The notes under the pieces were generated by a model. That model worked only from the letters and a program-made list of their open reading frames with translations, was not told the DNA's origin and made no database searches. Of a stretch of DNA of 64,000 nt, positions 28,035 to 37,043 are shown in pieces. How positions within the stretch are numbered: the stretch's first letter is position 1; each line of letters starts with the position of its first letter. The position numbers were made by a program, and so were the translations under genes. The stretch comes from Flavobacterium limicola (GTDB lineage Bacteria > Bacteroidota > Bacteroidia > Flavobacteriales > Flavobacteriaceae): assembly GCF_003634755.1 (NCBI RefSeq), contig NZ_RBXA01000002.1, positions 537,347-601,346 on the forward strand. The letters are read 5' to 3'.

Positions 28035-28970
28035 TTAGAAAAATCTTGGCGATTTATCATATCCTTTACTAGATAAATCCAAATTAAACAATACAAAAAT
28101 TTCATGTGTTCCTGAATTGAATTGCCCCAGATTAGACGTATTGTAATCATAGGCATATCCAACTCTGATGTTAGGCGTTGCTTTTACATTCATCATACCA
28201 CTTACTGAATCTCCAAATCGATATGCAGCTCCAAATTCAAATTGGTCATTGTATAGAACGTTAGCAGAAAGGTCTAATGAAATTGGTGCGCCTTTAACAT
28301 ATTTTGACATAAAAGATGGTTTAAATTTGAATGAATGCGAGATATCAAAAACATAACCTCCAGTTAGAAATACATGAATATTTTCTGAGCCAAAAGAGTT
28401 AATTCCTGAACGTTCCTCAATGTGTTTTGTAGCAAGCAAATTAGGTGCTGATAAACCTACATAATACTCTTCCGTGAAGTAAAATGCTCCGATACCAATA
28501 TTTGGCATGACATCATTAATATTTTCAGAAAATGCTAAATCCGTTGATGCATTACCACTTTCAAAAACAAACCCATTAAAATTAGTTGTTAAGGACGTGA
28601 AACCCGCTTTTAATCCTAGAGATAATTTATGATTATTATTGAATTCTAACAAATAAGCAAAATCTGCAAAAAAGTTATTCTCTTTTTTAGCACCGTCTCC
28701 AATATCATCCGAAATTAATGAGAAACCAATTTCAACTTTTTTATTTACTGGCATATGGGCAAAAAGAGTCAATGTTTTTGGGGCACCAACAGCTCCTACC
28801 CATTGCGTTCTATATAAAGCTCCAAGATTTAAAGTGGATTCAACTCCTGTTGCATACGCCGGATTTAGCACACTCATATTGTACATATATTGTGTGTATT
28901 GTGGATCCTGTTGTGCTGATGCTTTAATTATAATTAAGAAAAAACTTAAAAATAGTAGTGTTTTTTTCAT
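28035..28970 (-). CDS. PorP/SprF-family type IX secretion membrane protein
   Basis: A 311-residue outer-membrane beta-barrel protein with a signal peptide (MKKTLLFLSFFLIIIKASAQ). The start DPQYTQYMYNMSVLNPAYAT is the signature of the PorP/SprF family. SprF of Flavobacterium johnsoniae is needed to place the adhesin SprB on the surface, and related proteins serve particular type B cargos. Here it is sandwiched between the gene for a type B cargo protein (31 bases upstream) and the OmpA-type gene, so it is most likely the dedicated surface-attachment partner for that cargo. Length and barrel pattern are typical. Confidence 0.93.
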   Translation of the reverse strand: MKKTLLFLSFFLIIIKASAQQDPQYTQYMYNMSVLNPAYATGVESTLNLGALYRTQWVGAVGAPKTLTLFAHMPVNKKVEIGFSLISDDIGDGAKKENNFFADFAYLLEFNNNHKLSLGLKAGFTSLTTNFNGFVFESGNASTDLAFSENINDVMPNIGIGAFYFTEEYYVGLSAPNLLATKHIEERSGINSFGSENIHVFLTGGYVFDISHSFKFKPSFMSKYVKGAPISLDLSANVLYNDQFEFGAAYRFGDSVSGMMNVKATPNIRVGYAYDYNTSNLGQFNSGTHEIFVLFNLDLSSKGYDKSPRFF

Positions 28971-29001
28971 TTAAAATTTGTTTTTAACTTGTAAAGAACC
29001 A

Positions 29002-31656
29002 TTAACGATTTAAATAAAGTCGTCCTTGTTTAGGTGAAGTGTTACCTTTATTAAAATTGATAACATAAAAATAAACTCCATTTGGTGCTTTTCCATTGAT
29101 GTCAGTACTAGAATCCGATGCTGTCCCGTCCCAATCCGGTTTGTTTTTATTTACGGTGTACATCAAATTTCCATATCGATTGAAAATTTCCAATGTATAA
29201 TTCGGATATAAAAAATCAATGTCCGGAATGCTAAATGTTTCATTTACGCCATCCCCATTTGGTGAAAATCCATCAGGTATAAAGAAATCAGCCGTAGCAT
29301 CACAATTTGTAAGGGATACAGTAACTTGTAATGGATTTGTTGACAAACAATTATTAGCGGTCGTAGAATCAAATCCGTAATAGATACGGTTATCTTGAAG
29401 CAATGTATTGGCAGACAATTGATTTCCGCTTACTGCGGCATCAAACCAAACTAAAGTACCGGTAGTAGCAACATTATCTGATAAATTTTGAATTGTAGGA
29501 TTATCTAATCCACAAAATTTTTCACCATCTTGATTTAAAATTGGTGTTGGCAATTCATTTATTACAATTGCTACCATTTCTAGCCCGGATTCACATCCTG
29601 TAATAGAATTTATTTCTTTTACATAATAATTACCTGATACCAACAGTGCGCTATTATTTAGAGCAGTCGTACTTGTCAATGAATTATACCATCGGTATTG
29701 CGAACCATTTGGAACTAAGTTGGCAACAGTAGCGTTATCAACTTTACAAAATTCCTGATTCGTAACTGTTGGATTGTTTGGTATTACATTTATTAAAAAG
29801 CTCTTAGAATTTGGATTTATTATTGCTGAGCAACCATTATTTACATTAGTAAGGTCAGTAATCGTAAATGAAGTACTGCCTGTGTTAGGAAAATTTGTTA
29901 CAGGCATTACAAAACTAGCTTTCCCTGAATTCACTGCTAAGGTTACCATTTGCGAAGCACTGTTATTAGCCCCTGAAAGAGTATAGCTTAAAAAAATAGA
30001 TGTTAAATTCCCTAATCCTGAAAGTTCCACAGTGACAGGTTTATTTTGGCAAACATCTTCAATAGTAACAACTAATTTAGTGACATCAGGCAATGCTTTT
30101 ACTACAAAATCTTTAGACAAGGTTGCCATACTGGTACAGCCGGTAGTAAGGTTTGTGATATTTGTAATTGCAATTGTTGTAGTACCAATATTTGGAATTA
30201 AACCTGCTGGTATAAAAAATGAAGTGAGTCCACCGTTAACATTAATAACAGTCGATTGTGCAGTGGCAACATTACTTCCAGATAAATTATAAACAATAGT
30301 ATAATTTCCATTAGTAAGGTTGGAAGTCCCAAAAAATTCTACTAAGGCGTCAGAAGTTTGACAAACTGGAGCAATAGTAAGTGTAGCGTTATTGATTTTA
30401 GGAATTGGATTAATTTTAATCACTCCCGAAATTAAAGGAATTATATTATTACAAATATTAAGTGATGTGCCACTGACAATATTTGTAACCGTGATAGTGT
30501 AATTTCCGGGAACAGAAAAATTAGTAGAAGCAATTGGAAAAGTCAAAACATTATTTGAAAAATTTTGAATAGTTGTTATTGGCGATCCAATACCTGATAT
30601 AGTATACGTAACGCTATAGCTTCCATCTGGAATATTCACAACATCTTTCAAAGTGGCTGAAAAAGCCGTTACTGCAATTTCATTTTCACAAATGGGTGCA
30701 TTGACTATTAAAGTTGCTCCTGTATAATCGAGTTGTTTTTCAATGGTAATATCCACACTTGATGACTGATCTTCACAAACATTATTATCCGTGAATACGG
30801 TATAAGTAAAACGATATGTCCCAGGTCCTTTGGTATTATAAATATTTTGGACGTTAATAGTGGAATCAGTATCATCGTTATTGTCGATTTCATCTGTTGT
30901 CGTTTCAGTCCAAATCCCGTTAATGTCCTCCCCTATTAATTGATCGTTTAAATTTAAATTGGTGTAAGCACTTAGTTCATTGGAACACAAATTCAAATCA
31001 TAAGGAGTTCCAGGTTGTGGCGAACGATAAATTGTCAAAAAAATTTTAACCTCTGGAGGTGCTGCACAAGAACCAATAGCGGGTATTGAATATGTATATT
31101 CGTAAGTACTACCCGGATTTAAGTTTGAAGCATCTAGTATATTATTGTTTAACCCTACATTACTTGTATTTCCAACCCAAGTACCACCCAGTTGAGGAGC
31201 TAGAAAATCACCATTAAAAGCCTCAAATAAATTATAAGCTCGTTTGGTATTACAAATTGAAGCATTGGCACCCGGCACTCCTGTATATCCACCAATTGTT
31301 ATGGTTATAACTGCCGTATCTGTACATCCTAATCCATCCGAAACAGTATACGTGTATTTATAGACACCACTTTTCTTAATTAACTGCGCATTAAGAATTC
31401 CTGTCGTTCTATTTAATCCTCCTGATCTATCATCATCTTTCCAAGTTCCGCCAGTAATATGTGAACCTAATTGCAAATTCAAATCTATAGTTGTACTAGA
31501 TACGTTTGTAATATCGCAAATAGTTAAGCTATTGTCATCATTTCCAGCAATTCCGGAACATTGTGCATAGGCATCATTGGTACAAAAAATAAAAAGAAGA
31601 AAAGAAAAAAAACAATAAAAGTCTTTAACTCTAATAAAAGGTAGTTTTATAATCAT
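29002..31656 (-). CDS. Large surface protein with type IX secretion type B C-terminal domain
   Basis: An 884-residue exported protein. A long signal peptide (about residues 1-32, ending in CTNDAYAQ) is followed by two PKD-like or cysteine-bearing beta modules, then three tandem beta modules of about 100 residues each (about 315-635) starting at VNAPICENEIAV, IAPVCQTSDALV and IEDVCQNKPVTV, two Ig-like modules (about 640-800) and a C-terminal type B sorting domain (about 800-884: FFIPDGFSPNGDGVNETF, then IFNRYGNLMY and a terminal GRLYLNR). The sorting domain routes it through the type IX system to the cell surface. It is likely an adhesin-like protein paired with the adjacent SprF-like gene; ligand unknown. 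Confidence 0.93.
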   Translation of the reverse strand: MIIKLPFIRVKDFYCFFSFLLFIFCTNDAYAQCSGIAGNDDNSLTICDITNVSSTTIDLNLQLGSHITGGTWKDDDRSGGLNRTTGILNAQLIKKSGVYKYTYTVSDGLGCTDTAVITITIGGYTGVPGANASICNTKRAYNLFEAFNGDFLAPQLGGTWVGNTSNVGLNNNILDASNLNPGSTYEYTYSIPAIGSCAAPPEVKIFLTIYRSPQPGTPYDLNLCSNELSAYTNLNLNDQLIGEDINGIWTETTTDEIDNNDDTDSTINVQNIYNTKGPGTYRFTYTVFTDNNVCEDQSSSVDITIEKQLDYTGATLIVNAPICENEIAVTAFSATLKDVVNIPDGSYSVTYTISGIGSPITTIQNFSNNVLTFPIASTNFSVPGNYTITVTNIVSGTSLNICNNIIPLISGVIKINPIPKINNATLTIAPVCQTSDALVEFFGTSNLTNGNYTIVYNLSGSNVATAQSTVINVNGGLTSFFIPAGLIPNIGTTTIAITNITNLTTGCTSMATLSKDFVVKALPDVTKLVVTIEDVCQNKPVTVELSGLGNLTSIFLSYTLSGANNSASQMVTLAVNSGKASFVMPVTNFPNTGSTSFTITDLTNVNNGCSAIINPNSKSFLINVIPNNPTVTNQEFCKVDNATVANLVPNGSQYRWYNSLTSTTALNNSALLVSGNYYVKEINSITGCESGLEMVAIVINELPTPILNQDGEKFCGLDNPTIQNLSDNVATTGTLVWFDAAVSGNQLSANTLLQDNRIYYGFDSTTANNCLSTNPLQVTVSLTNCDATADFFIPDGFSPNGDGVNETFSIPDIDFLYPNYTLEIFNRYGNLMYTVNKNKPDWDGTASDSSTDINGKAPNGVYFYVINFNKGNTSPKQGRLYLNR

Positions 31657-31750
31657 AAATGTTTCATTTCACCAAAAATAAACATTTTCATACAATTTTA
31701 CATGTTTTTTTTTTAAATTGAAATCACTTAAATTTTTGAATAATAAGCAT

Positions 31751-31798
31751 ATTACATAAAATCCCGATTCCAAAATTAGAATCAGGATTTTACGTAAT
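31751..31798. terminator. Long hairpin terminator between the surface-protein and fasciclin genes
   Basis: A stem of about 20 bases (ATTACATAAAATCCCGATTC with its partner at 31779-31798, two G:T pairs) around CAAAATTA. It contains the same core as the terminator at 25857-25890. It can end transcription from the downstream side of the fasciclin gene (minus strand). Confidence 0.8.
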
Positions 31799-31863
31799 AC
31801 AAAAGAGCCCTGCAAATAATTACAGGGCCCTTAAGATCAAGAAATTTCAACCTCTATAAAAAA

Positions 31864-32418
31864 TTATTTTTTTGGTAATACAACAGCATCTAAAACATGA
31901 ATAACTCCGTTTGATTGGTTCACATCAGCAATTGTAACTTTAGATTTTCCACCATTTTCATCCGTAATATATAAATCTTTTCCTTTCATCCAAGCTGTCA
32001 AAGTTCCGCCACTAACTGTTTTTAGAGTCGCTTTTCCATTGCCCATTTTAATAGCTTTGGCGATATCCGAAGCGTTCATTTTTCCTGCAACAACATGATA
32101 GGTAAGAATAGTTTGTAACATCTTCATGTTTTCTGGCATCAATAATGTTTCCACTGTTCCTTTAGGTAATTTATCAAACGCGGCATTTGTTGGGGCAAAA
32201 ACGGTGAATGGTCCTTTACTCTGTAATGTTTCAACTAAACCGGCCGCTTTCACTGCTGCAACTAGTGTAGTATGGTCTTTAGAATTTACTGCATTTTCAA
32301 CAATATTTTTAGTTGGATACATCGCAGCTCCACCAACCATTACACTTTTTTGAGCGAAAGAAGTTGCTCCAAATACTAATGCAAATAATGCAATCGATAA
32401 AAATTTTTTAGTTTTCAT
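31864..32418 (-). CDS. Fasciclin-domain exported protein
   Basis: A 184-residue protein with a signal peptide (MKTKKFLSIALFALVFGATSFAQ) and one fasciclin (FAS1/BIgH3) domain filling the rest. The characteristic segments are GPFTVFAPTNAAFDKLP (about residues 70-86) and the C-terminal VNQSNGVIHVLDAVVLP (about 165-181). Single FAS1-domain proteins are abundant in Bacteroidota and are thought to mediate adhesion or extracellular protein interaction. It stands between two terminators and so is monocistronic. Confidence 0.92.
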   Translation of the reverse strand: MKTKKFLSIALFALVFGATSFAQKSVMVGGAAMYPTKNIVENAVNSKDHTTLVAAVKAAGLVETLQSKGPFTVFAPTNAAFDKLPKGTVETLLMPENMKMLQTILTYHVVAGKMNASDIAKAIKMGNGKATLKTVSGGTLTAWMKGKDLYITDENGGKSKVTIADVNQSNGVIHVLDAVVLPKK

Positions 32419-32574
32419 AAAATCTATTATTAAAGTTATATAAATGCATTTACGCAGTTAGTTTGCTTTTGGTTTTAAAAAAATAAAATTATTTTACAAA
32501 TATCTATAAATCAATTTTATACATATTTAATTTAATGTAAATTTGTTATTATAAAAGTAGTTCAGCATCAAAAA

Positions 32575-32626
32575 GATACTCCGTACAGCGGGAGGATCAG
32601 TTTTTACAAGCTGGAAGTTCTGCTCC
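32575..32626 (+). repeat. Degraded copy of the dispersed repeat at 34682-34780
   Basis: Shares TACAGCGG, GCGGGAG and GTTCTGCTCC (32617-32626) in the same order with the minus strand of the element at 34682-34780, with divergence between the blocks. Confidence 0.4.
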
Positions 32627-32667
32627 AAAAAAATGAAATAAAAAGAGATTGTTCATTTTTAAACAAA

Positions 32668-32696
32668 AAAAAGCCCCGCAAATTGCGGGGCTTTTT
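32668..32696 (-). terminator. rpsA terminator
   Basis: A GC-rich 14-base stem (AAAAAGCCCCGCAA paired with TTGCGGGGCTTTTT) lies 20 bases after the rpsA stop, with T-rich flanks on the minus strand. Confidence 0.9.
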
Positions 32697-32718
32697 ATAT
32701 TCAAAAAATTTCAAGAAA

Positions 32719-34500
32719 TTATTTTTTCTCTGATTTTTCCATTTTAGCTTTCAATGCTGCTAATACATCATTATTGTCACCTAAAGTTGCTGCCGAAGCA
32801 TTATTTGTAGATGCTGAAGATGAAGTATTTTCAGTAGCTGTTTTCACATTTTTCTCTTCTTCTTCACGGAAGATAGCAGTGTGAGATGCAACAACTCTTT
32901 TGAATTCTTTATTGAATTCGATTACTTTGAAATCAGCTGATTCTCCTTTTTTCAATTTCTTTCCGTCTTCTTTTTCAAGGTGACGAGTAGGAATGAAAGC
33001 AACGATATCATCTCCGAATTCTACAGTAGCTCCTTTGTCAACAATCTCAGAAATTTCACCATTGTGGATAGTTCCAACTGCGAAAGAATCTTCATACTGA
33101 TCCCAAGGATTAGCAGTAGTTTGTTTGTGACCTAAAGATAATTTACGTCCTTCAACATCTAATTCTAATACTACTACGTCAAGTTTTTCACCAACGTTTA
33201 CAAATTCAGATGGGTGTTTAATTTTCTTAGTCCAAGATAAGTCAGAGATGTAAATTAATCCATCAATTCCTTCTTCCAATTCTACGAAAATTCCAAAGTT
33301 TGTAAAGTTTCTAACGATACCTGTATGTTTAGAACCTACTGGGTATTTAGCAGTGATATCAGTCCAAGGATCTTGAGACAATTGTTTGATACCTAATGAC
33401 ATTTTACGGTCATCTCTATCTAATGTTAAGATAACAGCTTCAACAACATCACCTACTTTTACGAAATCTTGAGCAGAACGTAAATGAGTAGACCAAGACA
33501 TTTCAGAAACGTGGATCAAACCTTCAACACCTTCAGCAACTTCGATGAAAGCACCGTAATCAGCGATTACAACTACTTTACCTTTTACTTTGTCTCCAAT
33601 TGCTAATTTAGCATCTAGAGCATCCCAAGGGTGAGCGTTTAATTGTTTCAATCCTAATTGTATTCTTGTTTTTTCGTCATCGAAATCAAGGATTACAACA
33701 TTTAATTTTTGATCTAATTCAAGAACTTCAGATGGGTGGTTGATTCTTGACCAAGAAAGGTCAGTAATGTGAATCAATCCATCAACTCCACCTAAGTCAA
33801 TAAAGACACCATAAGAAGTAATGTTTTTAACAACACCTTCTAACACTTGTCCTTTTTGTAATTGACCGATGATTTCTTTTTTCTGGATTTCGATATCCGC
33901 TTCAATAAGCGCTTTATGAGAAACAACAACATTTTTGAATTCGTGGTTAATTTTTACCACTTTGAATTCCATCATTTTGTTTACATATACATCGTAGTCT
34001 CTAATTGGTTTAACATCAATTTGAGATCCTGGTAAGAAAGCTTCAATTCCGAAAACGTCAACGATCATACCACCTTTAGTTCTGCATTTCACAAAACCAT
34101 TAACGATTTCTCCTGTTTCGTTAGCCGAAATAACTCTATCCCATGATTTGATAGTACGTGCTTTTCTGTGAGATAAAACTAATTGACCAGTTTTGTCCTC
34201 ACGGATGTCAATTAATACTTCAACAGTATCACCTACTTTTAAGTTTGGGTTGTAACGGAATTCGTTCAATGAAATAACACCTTCCGATTTTGCGTTGATA
34301 TCAACGATAACGTCTCTATCTGTAATTCTAACAACTGTTCCGTCTACCACTTCTTCTTGATCCGTAGCGATAAATGTTTTTGAAACTAGTTCTTCGAATT
34401 CTTGTAAGTTTTTTTGATCAACTGCATCAATACCTTCTTCAAAGTTGTGCCAGTTAAAATTTGCTAAAAACTCTTCTTGTGATTTTACTTGTTCAGACAT
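32719..34500 (-). CDS. rpsA: 30S ribosomal protein S1
   Basis: A 593-residue protein that brings mRNA to the 30S subunit. Six S1 RNA-binding repeats can be read at about residues 50-115, 130-200, 215-285, 300-370, 385-455 and 470-540; repeats 3 to 5 are the most alike (GVFIDLGGVDGLIH, GAFIEVAEGVEGLIH, GIFVELEEGIDGLIY). The C-terminal tail (about 550-593) is low in complexity, rich in S, A, N and T, and ends in a basic helix. Repeat 2 and repeat 6 are divergent, as in other S1 proteins. A strong promoter lies at 34620-34650, giving a leader of about 110 bases. Confidence 0.96.
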   Translation of the reverse strand: MSEQVKSQEEFLANFNWHNFEEGIDAVDQKNLQEFEELVSKTFIATDQEEVVDGTVVRITDRDVIVDINAKSEGVISLNEFRYNPNLKVGDTVEVLIDIREDKTGQLVLSHRKARTIKSWDRVISANETGEIVNGFVKCRTKGGMIVDVFGIEAFLPGSQIDVKPIRDYDVYVNKMMEFKVVKINHEFKNVVVSHKALIEADIEIQKKEIIGQLQKGQVLEGVVKNITSYGVFIDLGGVDGLIHITDLSWSRINHPSEVLELDQKLNVVILDFDDEKTRIQLGLKQLNAHPWDALDAKLAIGDKVKGKVVVIADYGAFIEVAEGVEGLIHVSEMSWSTHLRSAQDFVKVGDVVEAVILTLDRDDRKMSLGIKQLSQDPWTDITAKYPVGSKHTGIVRNFTNFGIFVELEEGIDGLIYISDLSWTKKIKHPSEFVNVGEKLDVVVLELDVEGRKLSLGHKQTTANPWDQYEDSFAVGTIHNGEISEIVDKGATVEFGDDIVAFIPTRHLEKEDGKKLKKGESADFKVIEFNKEFKRVVASHTAIFREEEEKNVKTATENTSSSASTNNASAATLGDNNDVLAALKAKMEKSEKK

Positions 34501-34619
34501 GCTGATTAAAAATTTGTATTCTGTATTCTCTCGAGTTTCTTAATGTGGTAGAAAACAGCAGAAGTTGTTTGTATAATTAGTTGAACCCTAAAGGAAACTC
34601 TTATTCACCAAAAGGACTG

Positions 34620-34650
34620 CAAAAGTAACACATTTATATTAAATAACAAA
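34620..34650 (-). promoter_or_regulatory. rpsA promoter
   Basis: On the minus strand TTTG at 34650-34647, exactly 19 bases, then TACTTTTG at 34627-34620: a perfect match to the Bacteroidota -33/-7 promoter. Transcription would start near 34612, leaving a leader of about 110 bases. Confidence 0.75.
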
Positions 34651-34681
34651 ATATTTATGTTTCGATAATCCGTTGATTATT

Positions 34682-34780
34682 AGGAGCAGAACATTTTGGG
34701 GTTTTTAGGAACTCTACTCCCGCTTTCCGCTGTATCCACGCCCAAAAGCGTGGGATGCCGCTTCAATCGGGGCTATTTAA
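34682..34780 (-). repeat. Dispersed intergenic repeat with internal hairpin
   Basis: On the minus strand it runs from AGCCCCGATTGAAGCGGCAT through a CCCACGCTTTTGGGCGTGG hairpin and ACAGCGGAAAGCGGGA to GTTCTGCTCC. I recall elements of this pattern (AGCCCCGATTGAAG...AGCGG..AGCGGGA..GCTCC) as a common repeat of Flavobacterium genomes. It is more GC-rich than its surroundings. A degraded relative is at 32575-32626. Confidence 0.6.
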
Positions 34781-34805
34781 CTTCAATTGGTTTTTCAACA
34801 CAAAA

Positions 34806-34840
34806 AAAAACCGATAACTATTTTTCAGTTATCGGTTTTT
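34806..34840 (-). terminator. Terminator of the MFS permease gene
   Basis: A 14-base perfect stem (AAAAACCGATAACT paired with AGTTATCGGTTTTT) with a 7-base loop and a long T run on the minus strand, 19 bases after the permease stop. Confidence 0.88.
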
Positions 34841-34859
34841 TTTATTTTTCTATCACTTT

Positions 34860-36236
34860 TTAATGACTTATATTTTCAACATCCAAAGGATTGTGTTTGT
34901 GTTTGAATAAAACAGCAAATGCAACTGCAATTATCAACGCATAAATAGCAAAAGCCAGCCAAATCGTATGCCAGTCTTTCATTAAAATAACTTTGCTAAA
35001 CAATCCATCGGCTGCAATTGAATTCCCTTGACCAGTAACAAATTCCAACATTTTTGGATTCGTCGTTTCTGTTTCCAGAAAACCAGCCAAATCTGTAGTG
35101 TTACTAAATGATTTTGTAAAATATTTATCAATTGCCCATCCGGAAGTAAAACTTCCCAAAACGGCTCCAAAACCATTAGTCATCATCATAAACAATCCTT
35201 GCGCTGAAGAACGATTTTTAGGATCTGTATTCGTTTCCACAAATAATGATCCTGAGATATTAAAGAAATCAAATGCCATTCCATAGACCACGCAAGACAT
35301 AATAATCATCCATAATCCGCTTGTTGGATTTCCGTACGCAAATAATCCAAAACGCAATACCCAAGCCAACATACTAATTAACATCACTTGTTTAATACCA
35401 AAACGTCTCAGAAAAAAAGGAATCGCAAGAATAAATAAAGTCTCCGATATTTGAGAAATTGACATGATAATCGTTGAATATTCCACAACGAATGAATCTG
35501 CATATTTTGGAAAATGCTTAAATTCATCCAAGAAAACATCTCCGTAAGCATTTGTAAGCTGTAAAGCGCCTCCTAAAAACATAGAGAAAACAAAAAACAA
35601 AGCCATTTTATAATCAGCGAACAACTTGAAAGACTCTAATCCTAATGTTTCCATTACAGATGCATTCTCTTTCGATAAGCGTTGCGGTTTGCATTTTGGT
35701 AACGTAAAAGAATAAATTCCAAGAAGTATTGCTGCTAAACCGGCAATGTAAAACTGATACTCCGTTGCTTTATTCCCAGTCAAATTGGTAATCCACATCG
35801 CAACAATAAACCCCACTGTTCCCCAAACGCGAATGGGGGGAAAGTTTTTAATTACATCCTTGTTATTTAACTTAAGCGCCGTATAAGAAATAGAATTACT
35901 CAATGCAATTGTTGGCATATAAAAGCACATTGCCAAAAGCATTACATATATAAAGGAAGTAGGATTGGTCACTTGTGGCATATAAAATAGAACCCCAGCA
36001 TATAAAATATGAAGTATACCGTATAATTTTTCAGCATTCACCCATCTGTCAGCGATAATTCCGGTCAGTGTTGGCATAAATAAAGAAGCAATTCCCATTG
36101 TTCCAAAAACCAACCCAAACTGAGTTCCTTCCCAGTTTTTTGTTCCAAACCAGTAATTCGCAATGGTAATCAACCAAGCTCCCCATACAAAAAACTGAAG
36201 AAAGCTCATTATTACCAATCTATTTTTAATTCCCAT
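34860..36236 (-). CDS. MFS permease of the nucleoside:proton symporter type
   Basis: A 458-residue twelve-helix inner-membrane transporter. The N terminus (MSFLQFFVWGAWLITIANYW) and the following GTMGIASLFMPTLTGIIADRW stretch resemble the NupG/XapB nucleoside:H+ symporter family. Long insertions in the second half (about residues 390-430) are typical of Bacteroidota members. Import of nucleosides or related compounds is the likely role; other substrates are possible. It is transcribed just downstream of nothing in particular: cmk and porQ lie upstream on the same strand, 75 bases away. Confidence 0.85.
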   Translation of the reverse strand: MGIKNRLVIMSFLQFFVWGAWLITIANYWFGTKNWEGTQFGLVFGTMGIASLFMPTLTGIIADRWVNAEKLYGILHILYAGVLFYMPQVTNPTSFIYVMLLAMCFYMPTIALSNSISYTALKLNNKDVIKNFPPIRVWGTVGFIVAMWITNLTGNKATEYQFYIAGLAAILLGIYSFTLPKCKPQRLSKENASVMETLGLESFKLFADYKMALFFVFSMFLGGALQLTNAYGDVFLDEFKHFPKYADSFVVEYSTIIMSISQISETLFILAIPFFLRRFGIKQVMLISMLAWVLRFGLFAYGNPTSGLWMIIMSCVVYGMAFDFFNISGSLFVETNTDPKNRSSAQGLFMMMTNGFGAVLGSFTSGWAIDKYFTKSFSNTTDLAGFLETETTNPKMLEFVTGQGNSIAADGLFSKVILMKDWHTIWLAFAIYALIIAVAFAVLFKHKHNPLDVENISH

Positions 36237-36310
36237 GAGATGAATTGTTATTTATTTTTTAAAAATTAACAGGGCGTAAATCTACTATTAAAAATGAGAT
36301 CTGCAAATAA

Positions 36311-37006
36311 TTATATCGTTTTAGTGATTTCATTTACCAATTCTAAAACAAGCTTGAACTGTTCCTCGCGATTCAAATGTGAATTATCTATTTCTATAGC
36401 ATCTTCAGCCATGACTAAAGGAGAATCTTCACGGTGCGTATCAATGTAATCGCGCTCTTCCACATTTGCCAAAACTTCTTCAAATGTTACAGTATCACCC
36501 TTCGCAACCAATTCATCATAACGTCTTTGTGCTCTGGTGGTTGCACTGGCGGTCATAAATATTTTAAGTTCTGCATTCGGAAAAACAACAGTACCAATAT
36601 CTCTGCCATCCATTACAATTCCTTTATCTTTTCCCATTTCTTTCTGTTGTTCCACTAATTTGGCACGAACCTCAGAAACTTCAGCTACTTTGCTTACAAA
36701 ACTGGAAACTTCAATCGTTCTGATTTCGGTTTCAACATTCACATCATTTAAATACATTTCTGCAAAACCCAAATCAGCATTGAATTTGAATTGCAATTTT
36801 ATATTTGGCAAACTATTAATTAAGCCTTCTTTATCAAAAGAATCCACATTTATGTAACCGTTTTGCATAGCAAAAAACGTCACGGCACGATACATCGCTC
36901 CTGTATCAACATAAATATATCCTAAATGATTAGCAAGTTGTTTAGCCAATGTACTTTTTCCTGTAGAAGAAAAACCATCAATTGCGATAGTAATTTTTTT
37001 ATTCAA
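36311..37006 (-). CDS. cmk: Cytidylate kinase
   Basis: A 231-residue P-loop kinase that phosphorylates CMP and dCMP. The Walker A motif is right at the N terminus (GFSSTGKST, about residues 11-19). GAMYRAVTFFA, MDGRDIGTVVFPNAELKIF and the arginine-rich REDSPL segment are family hallmarks. The start is a TTG at 37006: the next upstream in-frame codon run hits a stop, and no ATG precedes the P-loop. porQ ends 38 bases upstream, and cmk beside porQ is a conserved arrangement in Bacteroidota, although the functions are unrelated. Confidence 0.95.
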   Translation of the reverse strand: MNKKITIAIDGFSSTGKSTLAKQLANHLGYIYVDTGAMYRAVTFFAMQNGYINVDSFDKEGLINSLPNIKLQFKFNADLGFAEMYLNDVNVETEIRTIEVSSFVSKVAEVSEVRAKLVEQQKEMGKDKGIVMDGRDIGTVVFPNAELKIFMTASATTRAQRRYDELVAKGDTVTFEEVLANVEERDYIDTHREDSPLVMAEDAIEIDNSHLNREEQFKLVLELVNEITKTI

Positions 37007-37043
37007 AATTTTAAATTTAAAGTTCTATGTTATATTAAAATCA

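Larger units (their letters stand above)
32419..32718. other. Intergenic region upstream of the fasciclin gene and after rpsA
   Basis: 300 bases. It contains the degraded repeat copy at 32575-32626 and the rpsA terminator at 32668-32696. The fasciclin promoter must lie here; no clean TTG/TAnnTTTG pair was found upstream of its start. Confidence 0.45.
34501..34859. other. Intergenic region upstream of rpsA
   Basis: About 360 bases holding, in order, the rpsA leader (34501-34612), its promoter (34620-34650), a dispersed repeat (34682-34780) and the terminator of the MFS permease (34806-34840). No open frame is supported. Confidence 0.6.
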
